This document shows, piece after piece, positions 41,755-49,932 of a DNA stretch of 56,506 bases (position 1 is the stretch's first letter; the number at the start of each line of letters is the position of its first letter). Both the position numbers and the translations under genes were made by a program. The stretch comes from an uncultured bacterium (GTDB lineage Bacteria > Verrucomicrobiota > Verrucomicrobiia > CAIQCK01): NCBI GenBank assembly GCA_903870275.1, contig CAIQCK010000085.1, positions 1 through 56,506 of the forward strand, given 5' to 3'. Below the pieces are notes generated by a model, which did not search any database, had not been told where the DNA came from, and saw only the letters and a list, made by a program, of their open reading frames with translations.

Positions 41755-43089
41755 ATGAATCGAAGAAAGTTCCTCACCAGCCTCAGCGCGGTGTCCGTCG
41801 GCGCTGTTTCCGCGGCGGAGCAACCTCAGAGTGGCCATCTGTTGACTGCGGACGTTCTTATCATCGGCGGCGGGACGGCGGGAACCATTGCGGCCATCCA
41901 GGCGGGCCGGCTCGGCGCGCGCACGATCCTCGTCGAAGCCGGCAGCCAGCTTGGCGGCACGACAACCACGGGCGGTGTGAATCTCCCCGGCCTGTTTCAT
42001 GCATGGGGCAAACAGGTCATCGCGGGCATCGGCTGGGAACTCGTGACAAGCGCCGTCGAACTCAACAACGACACCCTTCCGGATTTCACGAAGCCGACGG
42101 GCAAGCAGCATTATAAACATCAGGTGCGTGTTTGCGGTCCGCTCTATGCCGCGCTGGCGGAGGAGGCGTGCCTCAAGGCCGGCGTGCAACTTCGTTACTA
42201 CGAGTTTCCGACCGCGGTCGAGCCAACGGGCGACGGCTGGAAGGTCCGGCTCGCCGGCAAAGGCACGAACGTCGAAGTGGCGGCGAAGCAACTGGTGGAT
42301 TGCACGGGCAACGCGTCGGTGGTCGGCATGATCGGTCTGCCCCGGCTGCGCGAGAAGACGACGCAGCCCGGCACGCTCATGTACCGGCTCGAGGGTTATG
42401 AGGCCGGCGGGCTCGACCTGACCGCGCTCCAGGCGAAGGCCGCGGCGGCTGTGAAAGCCGGCGTGCTCAAGTTGACGGACTTTAATGGCAACATCGCCGG
42501 TTACCTGCGAGGCGGCGGCACGAACGCGATGCACGTGCCCGACGCCGACTCATCCACCTCGGAGACGCACACCGCGACAAACATCCGCGGCCGGCAGTCG
42601 TTGTTGCGCATGATGCGGTTTCTAAAACAGCAGCCGGATTTTGCCGCGCTTCACATCGAGCGGATGCCGGCGGAAACCGGCGTGCGCGAGACGTTCCGCA
42701 TTGTTGGCGAGACGACGGTGACCGTGGATGATTATGTCAAAGGCCGCGTGTTCGATGATGCGGTGGCGCATTCGTTTTACCCGATTGACCTCCATGTTGA
42801 GCACGGTGTGAAACCGGAGCATCTAAAGGAAGGCATCGTGCCGACGATACCGCTCGGCGCGTTGATTCCCAAGGACAGCAAGAACCTGATGGTCGCGGGC
42901 CGTTGCCTGAGCAGCGACCGGCTGGCGAACTCCGCCTTGCGCGTGCAGGCCTCGTGCATGGCGATGGGCCAGGCGGCGGGCGCAACGGCAGCGCTGGCAG
43001 CAAGCGCGGGGACGACTCCGTCACAAGTGCCGTTGACGGGGATCCGCCGCGCGCTGGCGAAGCACGGCGCGATTGTGCCGAAGGCCTAG
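41755..43089 (+). CDS. Exported FAD-dependent oxidoreductase
   Basis: 444 residues from ATG 41755. Leader NRRKFLTSLSAVSVGAVSA looks Tat-like. The FAD-binding dinucleotide fold is VLIIGGGTAGTIAAIQAG at about 34-51, followed by GGTTTTGGVN; the C-terminal FAD contact is NLMVAGRCLSSDRLA and QAAGATAALA. This FAD_oxidored group is frequent in Verrucomicrobiota and Planctomycetota; substrate probably a sugar or its derivative. Last gene of the plus-strand island. Confidence 0.87.
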   Translation: MNRRKFLTSLSAVSVGAVSAAEQPQSGHLLTADVLIIGGGTAGTIAAIQAGRLGARTILVEAGSQLGGTTTTGGVNLPGLFHAWGKQVIAGIGWELVTSAVELNNDTLPDFTKPTGKQHYKHQVRVCGPLYAALAEEACLKAGVQLRYYEFPTAVEPTGDGWKVRLAGKGTNVEVAAKQLVDCTGNASVVGMIGLPRLREKTTQPGTLMYRLEGYEAGGLDLTALQAKAAAAVKAGVLKLTDFNGNIAGYLRGGGTNAMHVPDADSSTSETHTATNIRGRQSLLRMMRFLKQQPDFAALHIERMPAETGVRETFRIVGETTVTVDDYVKGRVFDDAVAHSFYPIDLHVEHGVKPEHLKEGIVPTIPLGALIPKDSKNLMVAGRCLSSDRLANSALRVQASCMAMGQAAGATAALAASAGTTPSQVPLTGIRRALAKHGAIVPKA

Positions 43090-43136
43090 CCGGACAGGCG
43101 GCTTGTTTCAAACCGAACTTCAGTTTCCGCCGCCGG

Positions 43137-44495
43137 TCACGGCACGCGGGTCAGTTCATACTTTCGCACGACGGGCTGATTGGCCTGGTAAATCTCGTCC
43201 TCAAATTGCTTGGCAAGTGCGATCTTTTCGGCAATAGCAGGCTTGATGTCCGCCTGGAACTTCTCGAACTCTGCGCGTTTGGCAGCAGCCGCGTCTTTGT
43301 TGCCCTGTTGCTCCAGCATGGCCACTTGGCGGCGCGCCACTTTCACCTTGAGCCACAAGTCGCGCAGCGGATGGACGGCCTTGTCGTTGCGCTCCTTGTT
43401 CAGCATCGCCACCTTCAGCGCCTGCTGGAAATCGGGCGCCTTCTCATTTTCTTCCAGCTCGACGCCGAAGGCGAGCTGCGCGTCGGTGTAGGTGCCGACG
43501 GTCTGGTCGTCAATCTTCAACTCATACTTGCCAGGCTTCAGGCCGGGGCAGGTCAGCCGCTCCTGGCCGTAACGATGGCCGGCATGCGTCAGCTTGACGC
43601 CGTCAATGGCATCCGGTGGCACAACCCACGGCAGCGCGTTGGCTTTGAAGGTGAAGGTAATTTTGTCGGGCGTGATCTCGGGATTCTCCGCCTTGCCATT
43701 GCCCGCGAGGATGGCCTTCTTGGGATCCATGCCCGGACGGATGTTGAGCGTGAAGACCGATCCCTTACGCATCACGTCGCTGATGATGGCGGCGGCCATG
43801 ACAAACTGGCCGGCGGCGGCGGGATGAACAGCGTCGGGGATCATGGTGAACTTCGGGTCCTGCCGGCGTTGCTGGAGGGTGAAGTCGCAGAGCGGACTCC
43901 ACATGTTGACGTAGCCCAGCCCGCGCAGGCTGGACTGCTCCCGCAACCACGCGCCGTAGAACGCCAGCACGGCGTTGTAATACGGATAGCGCGGCTTCTT
44001 GTTCGGGCGCATCTCGAAGGCGCGCGCGTCGAACATCGTCGGCGTCATCGGCACGGCGGCCGCGCCGATGGCGGCGATCTTGTCAAGCAACTCGGTCATG
44101 CCCTTCTCATAGGTGTCGAAAATCTCCGGCTCGAACTTCGTGTAGCCGCCGTCGTTCATGCCGAGGAGGATGGTGACGTATTTCGGTTTGAACGCCGCCA
44201 CGTCGTCGTCAAAGCGCGCGAGCGCGTCCGCCGCGCGGTCGCCGCCGACGCCGCTGTTGTGGAAATGAATCCGCCGCTCCGGATAGCGGGTATAGAAAAA
44301 GTCCTCGACGTATTGCGTGTAGAGGCACTGGTGGGTGATGCTGTCGCCAAGGAAGACGAACGAGTCGCCGTCTTTCAGGTCAATCTCCGCGGGCGCCGGC
44401 TTGAACTCCGGCGCGGGCGCGGCGGCGGGTTGCTGCGCCATGAGCGGCGCGAGGGAGGCAAACAGGACGATCAGGGCAATGCGGAATGTTTTCAT
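43137..44495 (-). CDS. Secreted SGNH/GDSL hydrolase
   Basis: 452 residues from the Met at 44495; signal peptide ends near APLMAQ. SGNH blocks: GDS with nucleophile Ser52 (FVFLGDSITHQ), GVGGDRAADAL, LLGMNDGG, and the Asp-His pair in IPDAVHPAAAG. The last 90 residues are charged helical sequence (KVARRQVAMLEQQGNKDAAA). Such proteins deacetylate polysaccharides, among other esters. Divergent from rho across a 242-base gap. Confidence 0.88.
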   Translation of the reverse strand: MKTFRIALIVLFASLAPLMAQQPAAAPAPEFKPAPAEIDLKDGDSFVFLGDSITHQCLYTQYVEDFFYTRYPERRIHFHNSGVGGDRAADALARFDDDVAAFKPKYVTILLGMNDGGYTKFEPEIFDTYEKGMTELLDKIAAIGAAAVPMTPTMFDARAFEMRPNKKPRYPYYNAVLAFYGAWLREQSSLRGLGYVNMWSPLCDFTLQQRRQDPKFTMIPDAVHPAAAGQFVMAAAIISDVMRKGSVFTLNIRPGMDPKKAILAGNGKAENPEITPDKITFTFKANALPWVVPPDAIDGVKLTHAGHRYGQERLTCPGLKPGKYELKIDDQTVGTYTDAQLAFGVELEENEKAPDFQQALKVAMLNKERNDKAVHPLRDLWLKVKVARRQVAMLEQQGNKDAAAAKRAEFEKFQADIKPAIAEKIALAKQFEDEIYQANQPVVRKYELTRVP

Positions 44496-44669
44496 GTTGG
44501 TTCGGTGTTTCGGGTTAACGAGGCGCAGAGTTTGACCGAGCGCGCGGCGGGTTTCCAGAAAAATTTTCCACCGGGGCGCGTCCACGGCCATGGCCGGCTT
44601 CCGTCCGGCGATTTTCGCGATGTTTTAAGCAAATTTGTGTTGCGGCGGCACCCGGATTCGCATAGACAA

Positions 44670-44705
44670 AGAGCCGCCAACCTCCGTGTTTTTTAGGTTA
44701 GCTCT
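44670..44705 (+). promoter_or_regulatory. Possible leader hairpin upstream of rho
   Basis: AGAGC...AACCT (44670-44683) can pair with AGGTT...GCTCT (44695-44705) around a T-rich loop, 33 bases before the rho ATG. rho leaders are often self-regulated by early termination, so a structure here is plausible; pairing has interior mismatches. Confidence 0.3.
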
Positions 44706-44737
44706 TAATATTTAGCCCGGGTCTGTTCAGGAATCTC

Positions 44738-45880
44738 ATGTCATCCGAACCACAAATCTGTGAAGGCGTCTTGGAACTCGTCGAGAAAGGTTACGGTTTT
44801 CTCCGCAACCCGGCCAAGGCCTTTCAGCCCACGCCGATGGACCCGTTCGTGCCCGCCGACATGATCCGCCAGTTGCGGCTGCGCGAAGGATTGGCCATCC
44901 GCGGCGAGGTCGGCCAGCCCGACCGCAACCGCGGCCGCGGCAGCCCGCCGGTCACCAAAGTCCTCACTCTTTCCGGCGAAACGCCCGAAAAATGGGCGGA
45001 GGTAAAGTCCTTCGACAAACTCACGCCGATCAACCCCAACGAGCGCTACGTTTTTGAAACCACGCCCGACGTGGTCCCGATGCGCGTGGTGGACTTGCTC
45101 GCACCGATTGGCAAGGGCCAGCGCGCGCTCATCGTCTCGCCGCCGCGCTCCGGCAAGACCACGCTGCTCCAGCAAATGGCCGCGGCGGTCACCAAGAACC
45201 ATCCCAAAACATACCTGATGGTGTTGCTCATTGACGAGCGGCCCGAGGAAGTCACCGACTGGCGCCGCACCGTCAAGGGCGAGGTGATCGCTTCCTCCAA
45301 CGACATGCCGCTGGAGGTCCACGTCCGCGCCAGCCGGCTCGCCGCCGAAATGGCCAAGCGCCGCGTGGAGATGGGCCAGGACGTGTTCATCGTGCTCGAT
45401 TCCATCACCCGCATGGGCCGCGCGTTCAACGCCACCATGGGCAGCAGCGGCCGCACGATGACCGGCGGCCTCGACAGCCGCGCGCTGGAAGTTCCCAAGC
45501 GCGTTTTCGGCGCCGCGCGCAAAGCCGAAGAAGGCGGCAGCCTCACCACCGTCGCCAGCGCCCTCATCGAGACCGGCTCGCGCATGGACGAGTTCATCTT
45601 TCAGGAATTCAAGGGCACCGGCAACATGGAGCTGGTGCTCAACCGCAAACTCGCCGAGCAACGTATCTGGCCCGCCATGGACATCGGCCAGAGCGGCACG
45701 CGCCGCGAAGAACTGCTCCTTCGGCCCGCCGATCTGGAGAAGATCGCCCTCCTGCGCCGCGGCATCGTGGACATGCCGCCCGAGGCGGCGATGGCCGGCC
45801 TGATTAGCGCGCTGTCCAAAACCAAGACCAACAAGGAATTTCTGACCAAACTCGGCAGCAGTTCCGGCCTGCGGTTGTAA
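44738..45880 (+). CDS. rho: Transcription termination factor Rho (short form)
   Basis: 380 residues. RNA-binding cold-shock-like domain at 8-80 (GVLELVEKGYGFLRNP), then the RecA-type ATPase with Walker A SPPRSGKTT at 134-142, LLIDERPEEVTDW, the Q-loop/R-loop region and FKGTGNMEL. The N-terminal SAP-like helical domain of most Rho proteins is missing, so the protein is about 40 residues shorter than the E. coli one. The canonical APPKAGKT loop reads SPPRSGKT. Otherwise complete and likely active. Confidence 0.93.
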   Translation: MSSEPQICEGVLELVEKGYGFLRNPAKAFQPTPMDPFVPADMIRQLRLREGLAIRGEVGQPDRNRGRGSPPVTKVLTLSGETPEKWAEVKSFDKLTPINPNERYVFETTPDVVPMRVVDLLAPIGKGQRALIVSPPRSGKTTLLQQMAAAVTKNHPKTYLMVLLIDERPEEVTDWRRTVKGEVIASSNDMPLEVHVRASRLAAEMAKRRVEMGQDVFIVLDSITRMGRAFNATMGSSGRTMTGGLDSRALEVPKRVFGAARKAEEGGSLTTVASALIETGSRMDEFIFQEFKGTGNMELVLNRKLAEQRIWPAMDIGQSGTRREELLLRPADLEKIALLRRGIVDMPPEAAMAGLISALSKTKTNKEFLTKLGSSSGLRL

Positions 45881-45916
45881 GCCAGCGCGGCGGGCCTTGA
45901 CGCGACATCGCGTGCG

Positions 45917-47650
45917 TCACGGCCGATATCCTGCCAGACCCACCGTGTCGGTCGCGCCCTTGAGCCCTGGCCCGCCGGCTGCCACGTAGCCATGGCTCGC
46001 ACCGCTCGCGTCGGGGCTGACCCAGAAGGCATAGAGCGCACCCTTGCGGAGGTGGAAACGGAAGCGAACAGGCTTGCCCGCCAGCACCGACAGATCGTCC
46101 GCGCCTTTCCATTTCATAGGTTGAATCGTGCTGTCCACAGTGGTCGGCACGCAGTTCTCGCGCGTAAAGGGCGTGACGGGTTTGCCGTCAGCGTCCAGCA
46201 CCTCGACGAGCAGACGGCCTTTGGGCGCGTCGAGGTTCACGAACAGCCGGCTGCCTTTGAACATCACCGTCCGGGTCGTCAGCGTGCCTTCGTCATCTGC
46301 GGCGTCCATCGAGGCAAAGCCGTCGCGGCGCAGGACAGCCAGACCGGTGGTGTTGGGATCGTAGCCACGGCGGGTTTTGTTCCAACCAGCCGCGCCGACG
46401 TAGAAATAGAGTTTGTCACCGACGATGAGACAACAACCGCCCGCGGATTGCACGTTGCCGAAGTTCCACGCGTTGCGGTCCTCGCTCACGCCGCAGAACG
46501 CGCGCCGGTCCGGGCGCGACCAGTGGAATCCGTCGCGGCTGAAGCCCACGCAGACTTCGTTGATCTTGGGTCGCTTCACGTCGTCGTCGGGCTGGCCGCG
46601 CCAGATGCTGAACATGCCGAGCAGCACGCTCTCATACGCGATGCAGTCGAGATTGTAGAGTTGCGAAGGCACAAGGTCCCAGGGCCGATCCTTGGGGCGG
46701 CGAAGCTTCAAATCCTCGCGCGCAGGATCAAGCTCGTCCGCGCCGACCCAGAGCTTCAGACGGTGATTGCGCGTCTTCGGATCGCCAAAATGAAGCGCGC
46801 TCAAAACATCCGGGCCGTCATAGTAGCCGCGGCAACGGCTCACGAGCTTGCCGCCCTCGCGCAAACCCATCACCCAGCGCTGACGGAACGCGTCAAAGAA
46901 CACGGTGGTGCGGTCGCCGCAGTCCACGGACTCGCCCGCAAGCTTCCAGTGGATGCCGTCCGGCGACGTGCTGTATTGGATGAAATTGCGGTGAGTCTTC
47001 GCTCCTTTTTCATTGGTGTAATCCTGCTGCACGACGCGGAACATCTTGAACCGCCGCGCCGGGTCGGCATCGGACAGATCGAGCCACGCGGTGCTTGAAT
47101 TGCGCCGCAGGCCGCCCTCGTCGGGCACCACAATGTTCGTGCCGGGGACAACATCCAGCAGGGGTTTCTCCCAGTGGATGCCGTCCTTGCTCGTGGCATA
47201 ACAGGTGGCGTAGAGCAGCGGTTTCTCCGAGGTGGCGCCGGTGTAATACCACGCCTTGAACAACTGGTCCTTGGGGTCGAACCACACGCCGTCGCTGAAA
47301 ACGGCGGCGCGGGCCGCCGTGGGCTTGCCCTCCCACGATTTGTCCGGGCTGATGACCGGGCACTCCGGATGATACCGGGCCAGATGATGCGTGCGCGTGA
47401 GCGTGGTACTCTCGACGAGGAAGTCGTCCACGAACAACTGCCGGCCCACGTCAATCGGGATCACCGCCGGTGGCGAGATCAGATACGGCGGCGTGGCCAG
47501 CGGCGCGCGCGTCAGCTCGCCGACCGTCGGCGGCCACGGGTCGGGCAGGACGATGCCGTTGTGGAGTGTCTCGGCCATCGAACCCGTTGCCCCCAACGCC
47601 GCCGCTGTGATCAGTGAGCGAATCCACCGTGCGGATAAGTTCGTGATCAT
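45917..47650 (-). CDS. Secreted five-bladed propeller glycosidase-like protein (paralogue 1)
   Basis: 577 residues from the Met at 47650, preceded by AGAGGAAA. Signal peptide ends near GSMAET. Motifs such as IDVGRQLFVDDFLVE, DGVWFDPKDQLFKAWYY, ATSKDGIHWEKP and VGFSRDGFHWSRPDRR recur in a family of predicted GH32/43/62-like propellers of Verrucomicrobiota and Planctomycetota. A beta-sandwich end (GRLLVEVLDADGKPV) is like GH32. Not assigned to a known substrate. Next to a paralogue of similar length. Confidence 0.78.
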   Translation of the reverse strand: MITNLSARWIRSLITAAALGATGSMAETLHNGIVLPDPWPPTVGELTRAPLATPPYLISPPAVIPIDVGRQLFVDDFLVESTTLTRTHHLARYHPECPVISPDKSWEGKPTAARAAVFSDGVWFDPKDQLFKAWYYTGATSEKPLLYATCYATSKDGIHWEKPLLDVVPGTNIVVPDEGGLRRNSSTAWLDLSDADPARRFKMFRVVQQDYTNEKGAKTHRNFIQYSTSPDGIHWKLAGESVDCGDRTTVFFDAFRQRWVMGLREGGKLVSRCRGYYDGPDVLSALHFGDPKTRNHRLKLWVGADELDPAREDLKLRRPKDRPWDLVPSQLYNLDCIAYESVLLGMFSIWRGQPDDDVKRPKINEVCVGFSRDGFHWSRPDRRAFCGVSEDRNAWNFGNVQSAGGCCLIVGDKLYFYVGAAGWNKTRRGYDPNTTGLAVLRRDGFASMDAADDEGTLTTRTVMFKGSRLFVNLDAPKGRLLVEVLDADGKPVTPFTRENCVPTTVDSTIQPMKWKGADDLSVLAGKPVRFRFHLRKGALYAFWVSPDASGASHGYVAAGGPGLKGATDTVGLAGYRP

Positions 47651-47666
47651 GATTGGTTTCCTCTTA

Positions 47667-49313
47667 TCACGGTCGCGCCGCCGAGCCAACGGTGTCGGTC
47701 GGACCCGTGAAGCCGGGACCGCCTGCCGCGACGTAGCCGTGGCTCGCGCCGTTGGCGTCCGGGCTGACCCAAAAGGCATACAGGCTGCCGTTGCGGAGAT
47801 GGAATCGGAACTTCATGGGCTTGCCGGCCAGCTTCGACAGGTCGGATGCGCCTTTCCACTTCACCGCCTGCAACGTCTTGTCGGCACGTAGCGGCACACA
47901 GTTCTCGCGCGTGAACGGCTTGAGCGTCTGGCCGTCGCGGTCGAGCACCTCCACGCGCAATTCGCCTGCTTTCGCGTCGGCGTTGACGAAAAGACGCTTG
48001 CCGCGGAACTGCACGGGCCGCGTTGTCAGCGTCGCTTCAGTGTCGCCGGCGTCCATCGAGGCAAAACCGTCGCGGCGCAGGATCGCCAGACCGGTGCTGG
48101 CGCCCGCGTCGCAAAAAGCGCAACCGGGAAAACTCTTTCCGGCCCGGCCGCTGACGTAGAAGTAGAGTTTCTCACCGACGACCAGGCAGCCGCCGCCGGC
48201 GCTCTGCACGTTGCCCCAGTTCCAATCGCCCATCGTCTCCGAGACGGGACAGAAAGGCCGCCGGTCGGGGCGGTCCCAGTAAAACCCATCGCGGCTGAAG
48301 CCGGCGCAGATGGAGTTTTGCTTCGGCCGGCCGAGCTGGTTGAGTTCGATGGCCTTCGGCGTTTGCTTTGCGCCGCGGTAGTCGCCGCGCCAGATGCTGA
48401 ACAGCCCGACCAGCACGCTTTCGTAGGCCACGCAATCGAGATTGTAGAGCTGCGGCTGCGTGAGCAGGTCGTCACGTTTCCGGTCGGCGCTGTCGGAGGC
48501 AACCCAGACGACCGGTTCTTTTTTCTCCGACACCTGCGGCGTGAAGCTGAAGAAATCCGTGGTCTCCCAATAGTGCCTGCTTCGACCGCGCCTGGAGCCG
48601 CTGCGGATGCTGAACACCCATCTCTCGCGAAACGGGTTGTAGAAGAACGAACTGCGGTCGCCGGTCTTGGAGCCGTCGCCCGCCCTGGTCCAGTGAATGC
48701 CATCCGCCGACCGGAACAGCGAGAACATCCCGCCGCCGGCATAGACCGCCATCTTGAACCGCTGTTGTGGGTCCGCCGCGTTGTGATCGAGCCAGACAGT
48801 GTTGGAATCGCGCCCGCCTTTGAGGACGATGTTTGTGTCCGGCACCACGTCGAGCTTTGGTTTCTCCCAGTGGATGCCATCCTTCGAGGTCGCGTAGCAG
48901 GTCTGGCCGCCGCCGTGGCCCGCGTAATACCACATCTTGAACAGCTTGTCCTTCGGGTCAAACCACACACCGTCGCTGAACGGCATTACCGCCGGCCCTC
49001 GTCCCGCCGATTCCCACGGCTGGTCTGGTTTCAGGATTGGATTGGCGGCGTGATACTCGGGCGTGTGGAACGCGCGCTTCAGCGTCGTGCGCTCGATGAG
49101 GAAGTCGTCCACGAACAACTGCCGCCCCACGTCAATTGGGATGACCGCCGGCGGCGATGCGAGGTAAGGCGGCGCGACCGGGTCGTTCGGAAAATCCGCC
49201 AACCGCGGCGGCCATTCCGCCGGCAGCGCGATGCCGTTGTAGAGCGTCTCAGCCGACGCCGCGCCCGCCATGCCGATGGCGGCGAGCCAAGCCATCAACC
49301 TGCGCGTTTTCAT
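47667..49313 (-). CDS. Secreted five-bladed propeller glycosidase-like protein (paralogue 2)
   Basis: 548 residues with a signal peptide ending near GAASAE. It shares with the downstream gene IDVGRQLFVDDFLIE, DGVWFDPKDKLFKMWYY, ATSKDGIHWEKPKLDVV, the block NWGNVQSAGGGCLVVG, and the C-terminal RFHLRNGSLYAFWVSPDA. The genes are 16 bases apart and face the same way, so they are a tandem duplication that has diverged. Mature protein lacks some loops present in paralogue 1. Confidence 0.8.
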   Translation of the reverse strand: MKTRRLMAWLAAIGMAGAASAETLYNGIALPAEWPPRLADFPNDPVAPPYLASPPAVIPIDVGRQLFVDDFLIERTTLKRAFHTPEYHAANPILKPDQPWESAGRGPAVMPFSDGVWFDPKDKLFKMWYYAGHGGGQTCYATSKDGIHWEKPKLDVVPDTNIVLKGGRDSNTVWLDHNAADPQQRFKMAVYAGGGMFSLFRSADGIHWTRAGDGSKTGDRSSFFYNPFRERWVFSIRSGSRRGRSRHYWETTDFFSFTPQVSEKKEPVVWVASDSADRKRDDLLTQPQLYNLDCVAYESVLVGLFSIWRGDYRGAKQTPKAIELNQLGRPKQNSICAGFSRDGFYWDRPDRRPFCPVSETMGDWNWGNVQSAGGGCLVVGEKLYFYVSGRAGKSFPGCAFCDAGASTGLAILRRDGFASMDAGDTEATLTTRPVQFRGKRLFVNADAKAGELRVEVLDRDGQTLKPFTRENCVPLRADKTLQAVKWKGASDLSKLAGKPMKFRFHLRNGSLYAFWVSPDANGASHGYVAAGGPGFTGPTDTVGSAARP

Positions 49314-49358
49314 GCTCCATCCTCCTCGGTTCCCGCGCCGCGAGGCGAGCGTGGCGGT

Positions 49359-49895
49359 TTACCACTTCACCTGTACGACGCGCTTCTTGCCATACTTGTC
49401 CACGTAAAAGAGTTGCTTGTGCTGGCAGCCGTATTCGTGGATGAGTTTCGTGATCTTTACGTCGAAGCAGCAATATTCCGCGATCTCCATGATCCGGCCC
49501 TCCTTCCACCACTTGAGGGCCTCCAACCCATCCGCGATCTTCTCGCTGCCGAGCGTGCCGGTGGCAAACGCGTCCAACGGCAGCTTTCGTCCGATGATCT
49601 TCTCCAGTTCCACCAGCAGGTCCAGCGTCGGCGCTTGCGTCAGGTCCAGCGGCGTATAGGCCGCCAGCACTTCGTAGTCGAAGTTGATGATATTATACCC
49701 GACGACGAGGTCGGCGCGCAGGAGCGCCTTGACCAGGTCGTCGACGTGTTTCTCGTCGAAGATTTCGTAGCTCTGGGTGCCGGTGGAATAAATGACGCCG
49801 ATCGACATTTTCATGTCGCGCTTCTTGTCCCACCCACCCACATCCGCCGCCGACTTCTGCGTTTCCAGGTCGAAATAGACGATGTTCTTGCTCAT
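49359..49895 (-). CDS. DEDDy-type RNase H-like 3'-5' exonuclease domain protein
   Basis: 178 residues from the Met at 49895. RNase H-like fold with Asp9 and Glu11 (YFDLET), Asp73 (NIINFDY), and a final Tyr141-x3-Asp145 (YCCFD), which makes the DEDDy set of DNA-polymerase-type or RNase D-type exonucleases. It lacks any extra domain. It lies at the 3' end of the pur operon, 37 bases after purL; a link to purine synthesis is not obvious. Confidence 0.8.
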   Translation of the reverse strand: MSKNIVYFDLETQKSAADVGGWDKKRDMKMSIGVIYSTGTQSYEIFDEKHVDDLVKALLRADLVVGYNIINFDYEVLAAYTPLDLTQAPTLDLLVELEKIIGRKLPLDAFATGTLGSEKIADGLEALKWWKEGRIMEIAEYCCFDVKITKLIHEYGCQHKQLFYVDKYGKKRVVQVKW

Positions 49896-49932
49896 GAAGC
49901 TGACGACAAATAGCTGAAAGCTGGCAGCTTTT

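Noticed and set aside
49896..49932. AGCTGAAAGCTGGCAGCTTTTTT as a terminator of the pur operon
   Set aside because: The T-run lies on the plus strand, opposite to the direction of pur transcription.
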